A DNA stretch of 64,000 bases from Leucobacter luti (GTDB taxonomy: Bacteria; Actinomycetota; Actinomycetes; Actinomycetales; Microbacteriaceae). The notes beneath the pieces were generated by a model, which was not told where the DNA came from, did not search any database, and was given only the letters and a program-made list of their open reading frames with translations. The stretch is from the NCBI RefSeq assembly GCF_019464495.1, contig NZ_CP080492.1, positions 1 through 64,000 on the forward strand, read 5' to 3'. Shown in pieces: positions 26,329 through 34,699 of this stretch (position 1 is the first letter of the stretch; every line of letters starts with the position of its first letter). The translations under genes and the position numbers were made by a program.

Positions 26329-27201
26329 ATGCACATCTTCGCCACCCCAGAACCCATCGAAGCCATCGTCGACCTGTCGGTCGGGTCGCTCACCGTGCGT
26401 GCGAGCGACCGTTCGGATACCCGCGTCGAGGTGCGCCCGTCGAAACCCGGACTCCCGGGGAGCGTGCGGCTCGCTGAGCAGACGACAGTCGAGTTCACTG
26501 CCGGGGTGTTGCGCATCGTTGCTCCCAAAACGCGCAGCCTGCTTTCTTGGTTCGGTGCCTTCGACTCGGTGCACGTGACCCTTGAGCTGCCAACTGGATC
26601 CAGGCTCGTCGGTGACTCTGGATTCGGAGCGTGCGTGGTGGACGGAATTTTGGGGGAGTGTGAATACCGCTCGGGTGCCGGCGGAATCACTATTGACACC
26701 GTGGGGTCTGCACGACTGCGCACCGGCAGCGGATCGATCAGCGTGGCACGGGTGGCGCTCGAACTCACGGCGAGTTCGGGGGCGGGGTCGATCCGGCTCG
26801 GTGAGGCCCGTGGGCCTGCCACGTTGAAGAGCTCCAGTGGACGGATCGAAGTCGGGACTGCCTTCGATGCGTTGACCCTGACGACGGGGTCCGGTCGGAT
26901 CCAGATCGGTGCCGCGCTCAGCGACGTGAGAGCGAAAACGGCGAGCGGGAGGATCACCGTTGATGAACTCGTGCGCGGCGACGTGAGTCTGCGCAGTGCG
27001 GCAGGCAGGATCGAATTCGGGATCCGTGAGGGATCCGCTGCCTGGCTTGATGTGCACTCGAACGCTGGCAAGATCCGCAACACTCTTCGCTCCGAGGGCG
27101 CTCCCGTGCCAGGGCAAGACGTCGTGCGCCTGGCTGCCCGAACGGGTGCGGGAGACATCGTCGTGCGGCGCCCCGAGCGTGCGATGTCTGCCACACAGTG
27201 A
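26329..27201 (+). CDS. DUF4097 family beta-strand repeat protein
   Basis: A 290-aa protein with no signal peptide or membrane segment. After about 90 residues it consists of repeating short strands with Gly/Ser turns (SGAGGITIDTVGSARLRTGS, SGAGSIRLG, SSSGRIEVG, TGSGRIQIG, TASGRITVD, SAAGRIEFG, GAGDIVVRR), the right-handed beta-helix-like pattern of DUF4097. Function is unknown. The ATG at 26329 follows AAGGAA. It is 91 bp downstream of the RHH gene and probably co-transcribed; the ABC transporter genes sometimes found with this pair are absent. Confidence 0.82.
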   Translation: MHIFATPEPIEAIVDLSVGSLTVRASDRSDTRVEVRPSKPGLPGSVRLAEQTTVEFTAGVLRIVAPKTRSLLSWFGAFDSVHVTLELPTGSRLVGDSGFGACVVDGILGECEYRSGAGGITIDTVGSARLRTGSGSISVARVALELTASSGAGSIRLGEARGPATLKSSSGRIEVGTAFDALTLTTGSGRIQIGAALSDVRAKTASGRITVDELVRGDVSLRSAAGRIEFGIREGSAAWLDVHSNAGKIRNTLRSEGAPVPGQDVVRLAARTGAGDIVVRRPERAMSATQ

Positions 27202-27361
27202 GCGCTCGCGAATGATCTCTTGCGCCAGCACGCGTCTCCCGACCGTGCGAGGCGTTCCCACAGCAACGCGAGGGCGCCGGGTGATCCTGGCTGAGGCCCG
27301 GGCTGGCTTGTGGGCGCAACGCTCCGGGACGGGTCGTGAACCGCGCTCGGGTCTGCTCGCA

Positions 27362-27367
27362 TAGGAT
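27362..27367 (+). promoter_or_regulatory. -10 box TAGGAT, leaderless start of rpiB
   Basis: TAGGAT ends 6 nt before the rpiB ATG; no Shine-Dalgarno is visible. Confidence 0.42.
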
Positions 27368-27373
27368 TGGTAT

Positions 27374-27868
27374 ATGCGCATCCACGTAGCCACGGACCAC
27401 GCCGGACTCGACTTCAGCCAGCAGCTGCAAGAGCATCTGCGTTCCCTCGGACACGAGGTCATCGACCACGGCCCTGCCGAGTACGATGCTCTCGACGACT
27501 ACCCCTCGTTCTGCATCAATGCGGCACTGGGCGTGGCGCGCGACGAGCGGGATGGCACGGCGGCGCTCGGAGTTGTTTTTGGGGGCTCGGGCAATGGCGA
27601 GCAGATGGCCGCAAATAAAGTGGCCGGTATCCGAGCCGCGCTCGTATGGAATGACTCCACCGCGACGCTTGCACGCGAGCACAACAACGCGAACGTGATC
27701 TCGATTGGCGCACGACAGCATCCTGTTGAGGACGCGATCCGCTTTATTGAGCTGTTTATCCAGACGCCGTTCCCCGGCGATGAGCGCCACGTGCGTCGGA
27801 TCTCACAGCTTGGTGAGTACGAGCGAACCGGCGCCATCGCGGGCAAGCACGTCGACCAGCTGAGCTAA
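27374..27868 (+). CDS. rpiB: Ribose-5-phosphate isomerase B
   Basis: A 164-aa RpiB/LacAB-type isomerase interconverting ribulose 5-phosphate and ribose 5-phosphate in the pentose phosphate pathway. VATDHAGLDF near 5-14, VIDHGP near 33, VFGGSGNGEQMAANKV near 68-83 (actinobacterial RpiB has a catalytic Glu here where E. coli has Cys) and NNANVISIGAR near 104-114 are family signatures. Two bases separate it from the glycosylase gene. Confidence 0.95.
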   Translation: MRIHVATDHAGLDFSQQLQEHLRSLGHEVIDHGPAEYDALDDYPSFCINAALGVARDERDGTAALGVVFGGSGNGEQMAANKVAGIRAALVWNDSTATLAREHNNANVISIGARQHPVEDAIRFIELFIQTPFPGDERHVRRISQLGEYERTGAIAGKHVDQLS

Positions 27869-27870
27869 CT

Positions 27871-28875
27871 GTGCCTGAGGGGCATTCCGTACACCGCATC
27901 GCGAGGCAGTTTGCGGTGAACTTCGTTGGCACCGAGCCTGCGGTTTCGAGCCCGCAGGGCCGCTTCGCTCAGGGCGCTGCAGTGCTAAGCGGCCGTGAAA
28001 TGGTGGACGCGCGCGCGGTCGGCAAGCAAATGCTCTTGGAGTTCGCCGGCGACCAGTGGTTGCGCGTGCACCTGGGCATTTACGGCGCATGGGATTTCGC
28101 CGGCGATGTGCGAATCGACCCGTCGATTCAGATTCATGGACAGACACCGGGCCACTCAAAGCTGGGTCAGACCGGGGAAAATGCCGGCCCTGGCAGCGGG
28201 TCCGTGATGGACCGCGACGGCGAAGATTCAGTGACTTCCATTGGTGCGCCGAGGCGTGCACGCGTGCGCATGGCGGAGTCTGACAAAGCGGTGGATACCG
28301 ATGGCCAGTTCCCGCCGGATCCGGTTGGCCAAGTGCGGGTTCGGCTGCTGAATGAGCGTGTGTGTGCCGACCTGCGCGGGCCGACCGCCTGCGAGGTGCT
28401 GACGCCTGCTGAGGTGGATGCTGTGATCCAGCGACTTGGCCCGGATCCCGCGAACGCGAACACCCCGGCTGAGCGCGCCCGGTTTGTTGCGCGGGCGGGG
28501 AAGAAGAAGACCCCAATCGGGCTGGTGCTGATGGATCAGTCCGTGGTCGCTGGCATCGGCAACGTGTATCGAGCTGAGATGCTGTTCCGTGCTGGACTCA
28601 ACCCGCATACGCCAGCACATACGCTCGACCGCACCGTGCTTGAAGCGCTGTGGGACGACTGGGCTGAGCTGCTCGAAATCGGCATCACCGTTGGCCAGAT
28701 GATCACGATCGACGGTCTGGAGGGGGAGGCGTATGAGCGCGCCCTCGTTGAGCGAGACGAGCGCCACTGGGTATACAAACTCGAGGGCACCCCATGTAAG
28801 CGGTGTGGCACCAATATCGTGCTTGAGGAGTTTGGGGCACGCAAGCTCTACTGGTGTCCCAGCTGCCAGTCCTAG
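27871..28875 (+). CDS. Fpg/Nei-family DNA glycosylase (endonuclease VIII-like)
   Basis: A 334-aa bifunctional glycosylase/AP lyase. The mature N-terminus PEGHS (Pro2 nucleophile, Glu3) is intact, GKQMLLEF supplies the beta-hairpin Lys, the H2TH segment is DQSVVAGIGNVYRAEMLFRA, and the C-terminal zinc finger has CKRCG...CPSC. A polar insertion (about 85-150, Gly/Asp/Ser-rich) separates the N-terminal halves, common in actinobacterial members but longish here. The GTG start is 2 nt after the rpiB stop, so translation is probably coupled. Confidence 0.92.
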   Translation: MPEGHSVHRIARQFAVNFVGTEPAVSSPQGRFAQGAAVLSGREMVDARAVGKQMLLEFAGDQWLRVHLGIYGAWDFAGDVRIDPSIQIHGQTPGHSKLGQTGENAGPGSGSVMDRDGEDSVTSIGAPRRARVRMAESDKAVDTDGQFPPDPVGQVRVRLLNERVCADLRGPTACEVLTPAEVDAVIQRLGPDPANANTPAERARFVARAGKKKTPIGLVLMDQSVVAGIGNVYRAEMLFRAGLNPHTPAHTLDRTVLEALWDDWAELLEIGITVGQMITIDGLEGEAYERALVERDERHWVYKLEGTPCKRCGTNIVLEEFGARKLYWCPSCQS

Positions 28876-29079
28876 CGCATCATCGTCGCCCTCGCTGTCA
28901 CGAGGTGAGTGGGAGCGCAAGCGTGACTTCGCTACCGCTGCACGGGACCGTTCATGCGCACGACGGGTGCACGGGTCTTTCCTCGTGACTGAGGGGGTGT
29001 GAGCCAGACCCGGGATCGAGCGGGCGTGAGTCCGGCTCGGGATCGAGTGGAGGAAGCGGGTTCACGCGGCCCCCGCCTG

Positions 29080-31194
29080 CTAGCCGACGGAGGCGAGCGC
29101 GAACGGGAGCACCGTGTCGGCGCCAGCGAGCCGAAGCTCGCGGGCAGCCACGGTCATGGTCCAGCGACTGTCGATCAGGTCGTCAATGAGGAGGATCGGG
29201 CCCGCTGTCTGCGAGACCACGGACGCGAGCTCGGAGGAGACGTTGAAACGGCCCCACACCGAGGCAAGCCGGAACGCGCTATTGCCTCCAGGGCCAGGTG
29301 CCGGATATGAGTGGTCGACATCGAGTGTGCCCAGGAGCGGCAGCCTCCCGCGGGCGGCGATCATTTCCGCGGTGCTCGATACGAGCTGTGGGTGGCTCAG
29401 CGAAGGCATCGCGACAATTCCCACCGGACGCGCCTCCCACGGCCAATCCCGCAGCGTAGCGAGGACAGCCGGGATCAAGGCCTCGGGGAGGGGACGATCT
29501 TGGGCGCCTGCAGCGAAGAGTTCCCGGAGTTGACCGCCCCAGCCGAGGTCGGTGAGGCGAGCAATGACCCGGCCGGTCTCCGGGCGTTCGCCAGGCGCAA
29601 TCTTGCCGCGCACTGTGATTCCGCGCCGGTCGGCGCCGGTGGGCCACTGTCCGCGCGGTTCACTGGGAACGCCAGAACGCTCAAGGCGGCTCGACGCTTG
29701 CGCCGCAGCGAACTCAGGCACGGCGGTGGGGAACCACTTCCCGGCACAGACATCGCAGCGGCCACAGGGGGCGGCGCTTGCGTCGTCGAGATCGCGTTGG
29801 AGCAGTTCCATGCGACAGCTCTCACCGCGCTCGTAGGTCATCATTGCGGCCTGCTCAGCATCGCGCGCGGCTGCGATCCTGCGGTATCGTTCCGCGTCGT
29901 ACGTCCAAGGCGCGCCGGTGGCTACCCATCCGCCTGACACACGGCTCACGGCGCCATCGACGTCGAGCACCTTGAGGAGGAGCTCCAGCTGTGTACGCTT
30001 CAGATCGACCCGAGCCTCGAGCGCCGGTGTCGACAATGGGGGACCGTCTGGGCTGCCGAGCGCCTCCAGTACCGCTGCCGCTCGCTCGGGGTCGGGCATA
30101 GACGCCGTCGCAAAGTAGTGCCAGATCGCCGCGTCCTCTGCGCCCGGGAGGAGGAGCACGTCCGCGTTGGCTGAACCTCGGCCTGCGCGACCTACCTGCT
30201 GGTAGTACGCAACAGGGGAAGACGGTGCACCGAGGTGCACGACGAAGCCGAGATCCGGCTTGTCGAATCCCATGCCGAGCGCACTCGTGGCGACAAGGGT
30301 CTTGACCTCATTCCGTTTCAGCGCTGTCTCGAGTCGCTCGCGCTCCTCAGGATCCGTGCGCCCCGTGTACGCCGCCGCTTCGTACCCAGCCTCCCGCAGC
30401 AGCGCAGCGGTGTCCTCGGCCGCGGAGACCGTGAGGGTGTAGACGATGCCGCTTCCCGGGAGGTCGCGCAGATGCGCGACGAGCCAGGCCAGGCGCGCCT
30501 GTGCGGACGGAAGCGACAGCGAACCGAGTCTGAGCGAGTCGCGCGCGAGCGAGCCGCGCAGGGTGAGCACGTCGTGTCCGAGCTGATCCACTACGTCGGC
30601 GACCACGCGGGCGTTCGCCGTCGCTGTCGTGGCGAGGACAGGCACGTCGCGTTCCAGGCTGGAGAGGAGCGCGGCGATGCGCCGATAGTCCGGCCGGAAG
30701 TCGTGCCCCCAGTCCGAAATGCAGTGGGCCTCATCAATCACTAGGAGCCCCATACGAGCCAGGATGCCGGGGAGCTGATGCTCCCTGAAGCGTGGGTTGT
30801 TCAGCCGCTCAGGTGAGACGAGGAGCACGTCGACCTCGTCGCGGGCGAGTTGTCCCTCGATCTCGGCCCACTCCTCGGCTGTCGCCGAGTTAATCGCCGC
30901 GGCTCGCACTCCAGCGCGCTCCGCAGCTGACACCTGATCGCGCATGAGTGCGAGCAGTGGGGAGACGAGCAGAGTGGGGCCTGCGCCGCGGGCGCGCAGC
31001 AGCGCGGTCGCGACGAAATAGACGGCAGACTTGCCCCAGCCGGTGCGTTGCACGACAAGTGCGCGGCGTCCCTCATCAACGAGCGCGCTGATCGCCTCGA
31101 ACTGGCCGGGGTGGAACTCGGCCTCCGGTGCGCCAGTGAGCTGGCGCAGTACGGTAAGTGACTGCGCCAGGGTGGACTGCTCGGGATTCGCCAT
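29080..31194 (-). CDS. recQ: RecQ-family DNA helicase with C-terminal phosphoribosyltransferase-like domain
   Basis: A 704-aa SF2 helicase. Walker A is in QRTGWGKSAVYF near residue 50, the DEAH box in LLVIDEAHCISDWGHDFR, motif III ATTATAN and motif VI QQVGRAGRG. CRMELLQ...CGRCDVC is the RecQ zinc-binding segment. The last ~150 residues hold ILLIDDLIDSRWTMTVAARE, which resembles a PRPP-binding loop of type I phosphoribosyltransferases. The ATG at 31194 (MANPEQST) is preferred; the upstream in-frame part is not protein-like. It would unwind DNA in recombination and repair; the tail's role is unknown. Confidence 0.9.
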   Translation of the reverse strand: MANPEQSTLAQSLTVLRQLTGAPEAEFHPGQFEAISALVDEGRRALVVQRTGWGKSAVYFVATALLRARGAGPTLLVSPLLALMRDQVSAAERAGVRAAAINSATAEEWAEIEGQLARDEVDVLLVSPERLNNPRFREHQLPGILARMGLLVIDEAHCISDWGHDFRPDYRRIAALLSSLERDVPVLATTATANARVVADVVDQLGHDVLTLRGSLARDSLRLGSLSLPSAQARLAWLVAHLRDLPGSGIVYTLTVSAAEDTAALLREAGYEAAAYTGRTDPEERERLETALKRNEVKTLVATSALGMGFDKPDLGFVVHLGAPSSPVAYYQQVGRAGRGSANADVLLLPGAEDAAIWHYFATASMPDPERAAAVLEALGSPDGPPLSTPALEARVDLKRTQLELLLKVLDVDGAVSRVSGGWVATGAPWTYDAERYRRIAAARDAEQAAMMTYERGESCRMELLQRDLDDASAAPCGRCDVCAGKWFPTAVPEFAAAQASSRLERSGVPSEPRGQWPTGADRRGITVRGKIAPGERPETGRVIARLTDLGWGGQLRELFAAGAQDRPLPEALIPAVLATLRDWPWEARPVGIVAMPSLSHPQLVSSTAEMIAARGRLPLLGTLDVDHSYPAPGPGGNSAFRLASVWGRFNVSSELASVVSQTAGPILLIDDLIDSRWTMTVAARELRLAGADTVLPFALASVG

Positions 31195-31370
31195 GTCTCC
31201 GATGATGGCAGCAACCACTGACACGAGGGGGGACCGCGCCGCGCTGGCCAGGAACCGTAGCCAGGAACACCACACCGGACGGCAGCAGACCGCGGCACCC
31301 GAACACCCCATCGCGACACACAAACACCTCACACCGCAATATCGGTCATGCGCTCCCGCCGCGCTCCCGC

Positions 31371-31376
31371 CAGACT
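31371..31376 (+). promoter_or_regulatory. -10-like box CAGACT, leaderless start of the AraC-type gene
   Basis: CAGACT (one mismatch to the recurring TAGACT) ends 6 nt before the ATG at 31383. Confidence 0.33.
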
Positions 31377-31382
31377 GGAACT

Positions 31383-32288
31383 ATGACGAACCCGGAGCCT
31401 GATCGCCTGCGCGAGTTGCTCGACGCAGTGCTCGATGAGCGGCACCAGTCCCTCGACGCCATGGCCGGGGCCGCACACACCACCCGATTCCACTTCGCCC
31501 GCACAGTGTCAGCCCGCGCGGGCGAGAGTCCGGTTGCGATGCGCCGCAGAGTGATGCTCGAACGAGCGGCCTGGCAACTGCGTGCAGGCACCCCGGTGAT
31601 CGAAGCGGCAGTCGCTGCCGGCTACGAATCAGCAGAAGGCTTTAGCCGCGCCTTCGCCCGCGCGTTCGGCCATCCGCCCAGCGTGGCCGCGGCGGCACAC
31701 TGGCTGCCCAGCCCGAACGGAGTCCATTTCCACCCGCCGACCTCATTGTGGGTGCACGAACAGGAGGTGCAAGTGAATCCGCTGGTCGAACAGCTCATTC
31801 GGCATGATGTGGACGACACGGCGGAACTCATCGCCTTCGCCGCCACACTGGATCCGGCCGAGCTCGTCCGAGTCACACGCCCCGGCCAGATCGTACTCGA
31901 CGGTGCCGGCGAAGAGGGGAGCATTGCCGATGTGCTCGCGAATCTCGTGTACGCGCGGCTTGTGTGGCTCGCCGCGTTCGAGGGCACCGTGATCCCAGAA
32001 GAGCCGGAGCGCGATCTCGCTGTGCTCGCGCCGCTGAACGCTGCGGTTTCTGCGCGCTGGCTTGCCTGTGTGCGCGATATCGAGCGCCGGGGCGCTTGGG
32101 GCGATCGGTTCGTGGACGTGCTCTGCGAGCCACCGGAGAGCTTTGTGGTGAGCAGCGTCGTCGCGCATGTCCTCACCTATTCCGCGCACCGGCGCGAACT
32201 CGCGCGCGGCATGCTCGTGGCGCACGGTCTCGCGCGCAATAGCGGGGATCCGATCCTCTGGTTGCGACAGCAACGCGGTGAGGGCTGA
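31383..32288 (+). CDS. AraC-family regulator with a C-terminal DinB-like domain
   Basis: A 301-aa protein. Residues about 10-105 are an AraC-type double helix-turn-helix placed at the N-terminus (FHFARTVSARAGESPVAMRR and AAVAAGYESAEGFSRAFARA, then FGHPPS). The remainder, with LVEQLIRHDVDDTAELIAFA and a late VVAHVLTYSAHRRELARG, has the helical character and spaced His residues of DinB/YfiT-like four-helix bundles. This suggests a ligand- or metal-sensing one-component regulator; target unknown. It stands alone, divergent from recQ, 181 bp before the reductase gene. Confidence 0.75.
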   Translation: MTNPEPDRLRELLDAVLDERHQSLDAMAGAAHTTRFHFARTVSARAGESPVAMRRRVMLERAAWQLRAGTPVIEAAVAAGYESAEGFSRAFARAFGHPPSVAAAAHWLPSPNGVHFHPPTSLWVHEQEVQVNPLVEQLIRHDVDDTAELIAFAATLDPAELVRVTRPGQIVLDGAGEEGSIADVLANLVYARLVWLAAFEGTVIPEEPERDLAVLAPLNAAVSARWLACVRDIERRGAWGDRFVDVLCEPPESFVVSSVVAHVLTYSAHRRELARGMLVAHGLARNSGDPILWLRQQRGEG

Positions 32289-32316
32289 CCCGGCGCCGCC
32301 TCACTCATGCTCCGAG

Positions 32317-32364
32317 TCGCGGCCCAGATCCTTCGCGGCCCAGATCCTTCGCCGCCCAGATCCA
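32317..32364. repeat. Three tandem copies of a 16-bp repeat
   Basis: TCGCGGCCCAGATCCT repeats at 32317, 32333 and 32349, the third copy with two changes. It lies in the 181-bp gap before the DHFR-like gene. No function suggested by sequence. Confidence 0.7.
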
Positions 32365-32469
32365 TTGCGAGCACGATTCCGGTGCGGGCACGGATCCGGC
32401 ATCGGCCTGGCTCGGGATCACGCCGCATATCCACGCCACACCCACCCCACCGCCACGCAGGAGGCATAT

Positions 32470-33036
32470 ATGTCCAAAGTTATCTACTACGTTGCCGCCA
32501 CGATCGACGGCTATATTGCGGATCCGTCCGACTCGCTCGACTGGCTGATGCGCCACGAGCTCGAGCCCGGCGGCACAAACGACTACGAGTCGTTCCTCGG
32601 CACAGTCGGCGCAATCGTGATGGGAGCGACCACCTATGAGTGGGTGCTGACACACGGCCCCTGGGGATACGAGCTTCCAGCGTGGGTCATGACCCACCGT
32701 GAGCTGCCGCTACCCCAAGAAACGGCGACAGGAGCTGCTGCAGATATTCGGTTCTCCCAGGCCGAGATTCGACAGGTGCACCAGGAAATGCTGGTCGCCG
32801 CGAAGGGGAAAGACCTCTGGGTTGTTGGCGGCGGCGATCTCGCCGGCCAGTTCGCGGACGCGGGGCTGCTCGATGAGATTCTGCTGTCTACGGCGCCGGT
32901 CACGCTCGGTGCGGGGCGGCCAGTGCTCCCGCGCAGGCTCGACCTTGAGCTGTTGGAGACGGCCCGCAACGGCGCCTTCGCTGCTGCGAGATACCGAGTG
33001 CTCGGGCAGCTGCAGGAGGATCGAAGCGCGGGTTAG
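32470..33036 (+). CDS. Dihydrofolate reductase family protein (RibD C-terminal-like)
   Basis: A 188-aa predicted NADPH-dependent reductase: KVIYYVAATIDGYIADPSDS at the N-terminus, GAIVMGATTYEW near 52-63, WVVGGGDLAGQFADAGLLDE near 116-135 and LLSTAPVTLGAGRPVLP follow the YyaP/YwjB type. Its true substrate is not predictable; these are not the housekeeping DHFR. AGGAGG lies 6 nt before the ATG. The stop overlaps the convergent small gene's stop (33033-33036). Confidence 0.87.
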   Translation: MSKVIYYVAATIDGYIADPSDSLDWLMRHELEPGGTNDYESFLGTVGAIVMGATTYEWVLTHGPWGYELPAWVMTHRELPLPQETATGAAADIRFSQAEIRQVHQEMLVAAKGKDLWVVGGGDLAGQFADAGLLDEILLSTAPVTLGAGRPVLPRRLDLELLETARNGAFAAARYRVLGQLQEDRSAG

Positions 33037-33290
33037 TAGCCGAACATCCTGGCGAACAGCGCAAGCCCGAGGAACGGGGAGAGCGCGAATACGAGTGCGT
33101 TGATCACGACAATCGCGGCTCCGGCGGCGAGAGCCACGCCAGCTGCGCTCCCGGAAACTCCCAGGGACCATGCCGTAATCTTCTCGCGCGTGGTCATCGG
33201 AGGAGCATCTTCTGCCTGCAACGCCGACAGGTCGAACGTCGTGGCCTCAGTGCGTTCGGCTGACCCCTGGATTCCAAGTACGTCGTTCAT
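33033..33290 (-). CDS. Small predicted membrane protein, unknown function
   Basis: An 85-aa protein: a polar N-terminal half (MNDVLGIQGSAERTEATTFD...) and a C-terminal half with a glycine/alanine-rich hydrophobic stretch (about 45-80) that could form one or two membrane helices. I do not recognise a family. The ATG at 33290 is 6 nt after TAGGGT, and GGTGGA also lies in that interval. Its stop overlaps that of the convergent reductase gene. Confidence 0.6.
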   Translation of the reverse strand: MNDVLGIQGSAERTEATTFDLSALQAEDAPPMTTREKITAWSLGVSGSAAGVALAAGAAIVVINALVFALSPFLGLALFARMFGY

Positions 33291-33296
33291 GCTTCC

Positions 33297-33302
33297 ACCC
33301 TA
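33297..33302 (-). promoter_or_regulatory. -10 box TAGGGT before the small membrane protein gene
   Basis: TAGGGT on the minus strand ends 6 nt before the ATG at 33290. Confidence 0.35.
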
Positions 33303-33360
33303 GGCCCGGGACCGGCTGCGGTCCAGCATCCCCGTGCAGCGCGTCGCGCGGAAGATGTGT

Positions 33361-33445
33361 CATAATTGATCCTTGTGCCACGGTGCGGCACTGCCGCGAG
33401 GGTCCGCACACACCGGGACACCTATTTCTTCACTAGTTTTTTACA
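33361..33445 (+). promoter_or_regulatory. rplS promoter and structured leader
   Basis: CATAAT (33361-33366) is a good -10 for rplS, leaving a leader of about 110 nt. In the leader GTGCGG and CCGCAC can pair, and a T6 run sits near 33438-33445 after the TATTTCTTC stretch. An attenuator or L19-responsive leader is possible, but I see no established motif. Confidence 0.3.
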
Positions 33446-33485
33446 TCCGCGTTCCGACTTGCGGCGGGCGCAGAGAGAGATCATC

Positions 33486-33833
33486 ATGCAGAAGCTCGAC
33501 CTCGTCGATGCCCCGTCGCTCAAGAGCGACATTCCCGACTTCCGCCCCGGCGACACCGTCAAGGTGCACGTCAACATCATCGAGGGCAATCGCTCGCGTG
33601 TTCAGGTGTTCCAGGGTGTTGTGATCTCCCGCCACGGTGAGGGCGTCCGCGAGACGTTCACCGTTCGCAAGATCAGCTTCCAGGTGGGCGTGGAGCGTAA
33701 GTTCCCCGTACACGCACCGACGATCGACAAGATCGAGGTCGTCACCCGCGGCGATGTTCGCCGCGCGAAGCTCTACTACCTGCGCGCCCTCACCGGCAAG
33801 AAGGCGAAGATCAAGGAGAAGCGCGACGCGTAA
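33486..33833 (+). CDS. rplS: 50S ribosomal protein L19
   Basis: A 115-aa protein of the 50S/30S interface. [53 protein letters not shown] and [20 protein letters not shown] are near-consensus along the full length. Start ATG at 33486 after GAGAGAGAT. First gene of rplS-lepB-rnhB-murI; a strong hairpin separates it from lepB. Confidence 0.98.
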   Translation: MQKLDLVDAPSLKSDIPDFRPGDTVKVHVNIIEGNRSRVQVFQGVVISRHGEGVRETFTVRKISFQVGVERKFPVHAPTIDKIEVVTRGDVRRAKLYYLRALTGKKAKIKEKRDA

Positions 33834-33875
33834 GCTTCGCACTGACCCGCGGGCGCTCGTTTCGACACGCCTGTA

Positions 33876-33920
33876 ACACTTTCAGGCTCCCACCCCTCAG
33901 GGTGTGGGAGCCTGAAGTGT
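33876..33920 (+). terminator. Hairpin terminator after rplS
   Basis: CAGGCTCCCAC pairs with GTGGGAGCCTG around a CCCTCAGG-type loop, extended by ACACTT/AAGTGT with one bulged T. No T-tract follows, so it may act as an actinobacterial U-less terminator or partial attenuator before lepB. Confidence 0.65.
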
Positions 33921-33982
33921 CTGACTCAGCAATTTGAGGGCGACCGCGTGCACGCGAGCCGTCCACACACGAAGGAGCGCAC

Positions 33983-34699
33983 ATGAGCGACGCTGAAACC
34001 GCGACCGGCGGCCGCACCCGCAGGGGCGGAGTGGTGGGCTTCCTCCGCGATCTGCTCGTCATCCTTGTGGTGGCGTTCCTCGTCTCGTTCCTGTTGAAAA
34101 CCTTTCTGGTGCGTAGCTTCTACATCCCGTCGCAGTCGATGGAGCAGACGCTGAAGATCAACGATCGAATCCTCGTGAATCAGCTCGTTCCGGATCTCAT
34201 CGACGTGCAGCGCGGCGATGTCGTGGTGTTCAAAGATCCGGGGGGCTGGCTGTATCCGCGCGCTGAGACTGCGCCCACCGGGTTCGAGAAGGTGCTGCAG
34301 GCAGTCGGTCTTGCCGCTGACACCAGCGATGACTACGTGGTGAAGCGTGTCATCGGGATTGGTGGCGACCGCGTGCAGTGCTGCGACGCTGAGGGGCGCG
34401 TCATGGTAAACGGGGTGCCGCTGAACGAACCGTACATCGTGATCCCGCCCGGTGAGACGAAAGCCTCGGCGATTGACTTTGATGTGACCGTGCCGAAGGA
34501 TTCGGTGTGGGTCATGGGTGATAACCGCTACCAGAGCAAGGACTCGCGCTACAACCAGGATCAGCCGGGCAAGGGTTTTGTTCCCGACTCTGAGATCGTG
34601 GGCCGCGCCTTTGTGCTGAACTGGCCGCTGAACCACTTCACCTGGCTTGGCACGCCCGAGGGGACGTTCACGGGGGTCGAGCAGGCTCGCAGTGAGTAG
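33983..34699 (+). CDS. lepB: Signal peptidase I
   Basis: A 238-aa membrane serine protease that cleaves signal peptides on the outer membrane face. A polar N-terminus precedes one hydrophobic segment (about 22-40); the nucleophile Ser is in YIPSQSMEQTL near 49, the general-base Lys in DDYVVKRVIGIGGDR near 117, and WVMGDNRYQSKDSR is box E. AAGGAG lies 5 nt before the ATG. The stop overlaps the rnhB start by 8 nt. Confidence 0.96.
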   Translation: MSDAETATGGRTRRGGVVGFLRDLLVILVVAFLVSFLLKTFLVRSFYIPSQSMEQTLKINDRILVNQLVPDLIDVQRGDVVVFKDPGGWLYPRAETAPTGFEKVLQAVGLAADTSDDYVVKRVIGIGGDRVQCCDAEGRVMVNGVPLNEPYIVIPPGETKASAIDFDVTVPKDSVWVMGDNRYQSKDSRYNQDQPGKGFVPDSEIVGRAFVLNWPLNHFTWLGTPEGTFTGVEQARSE

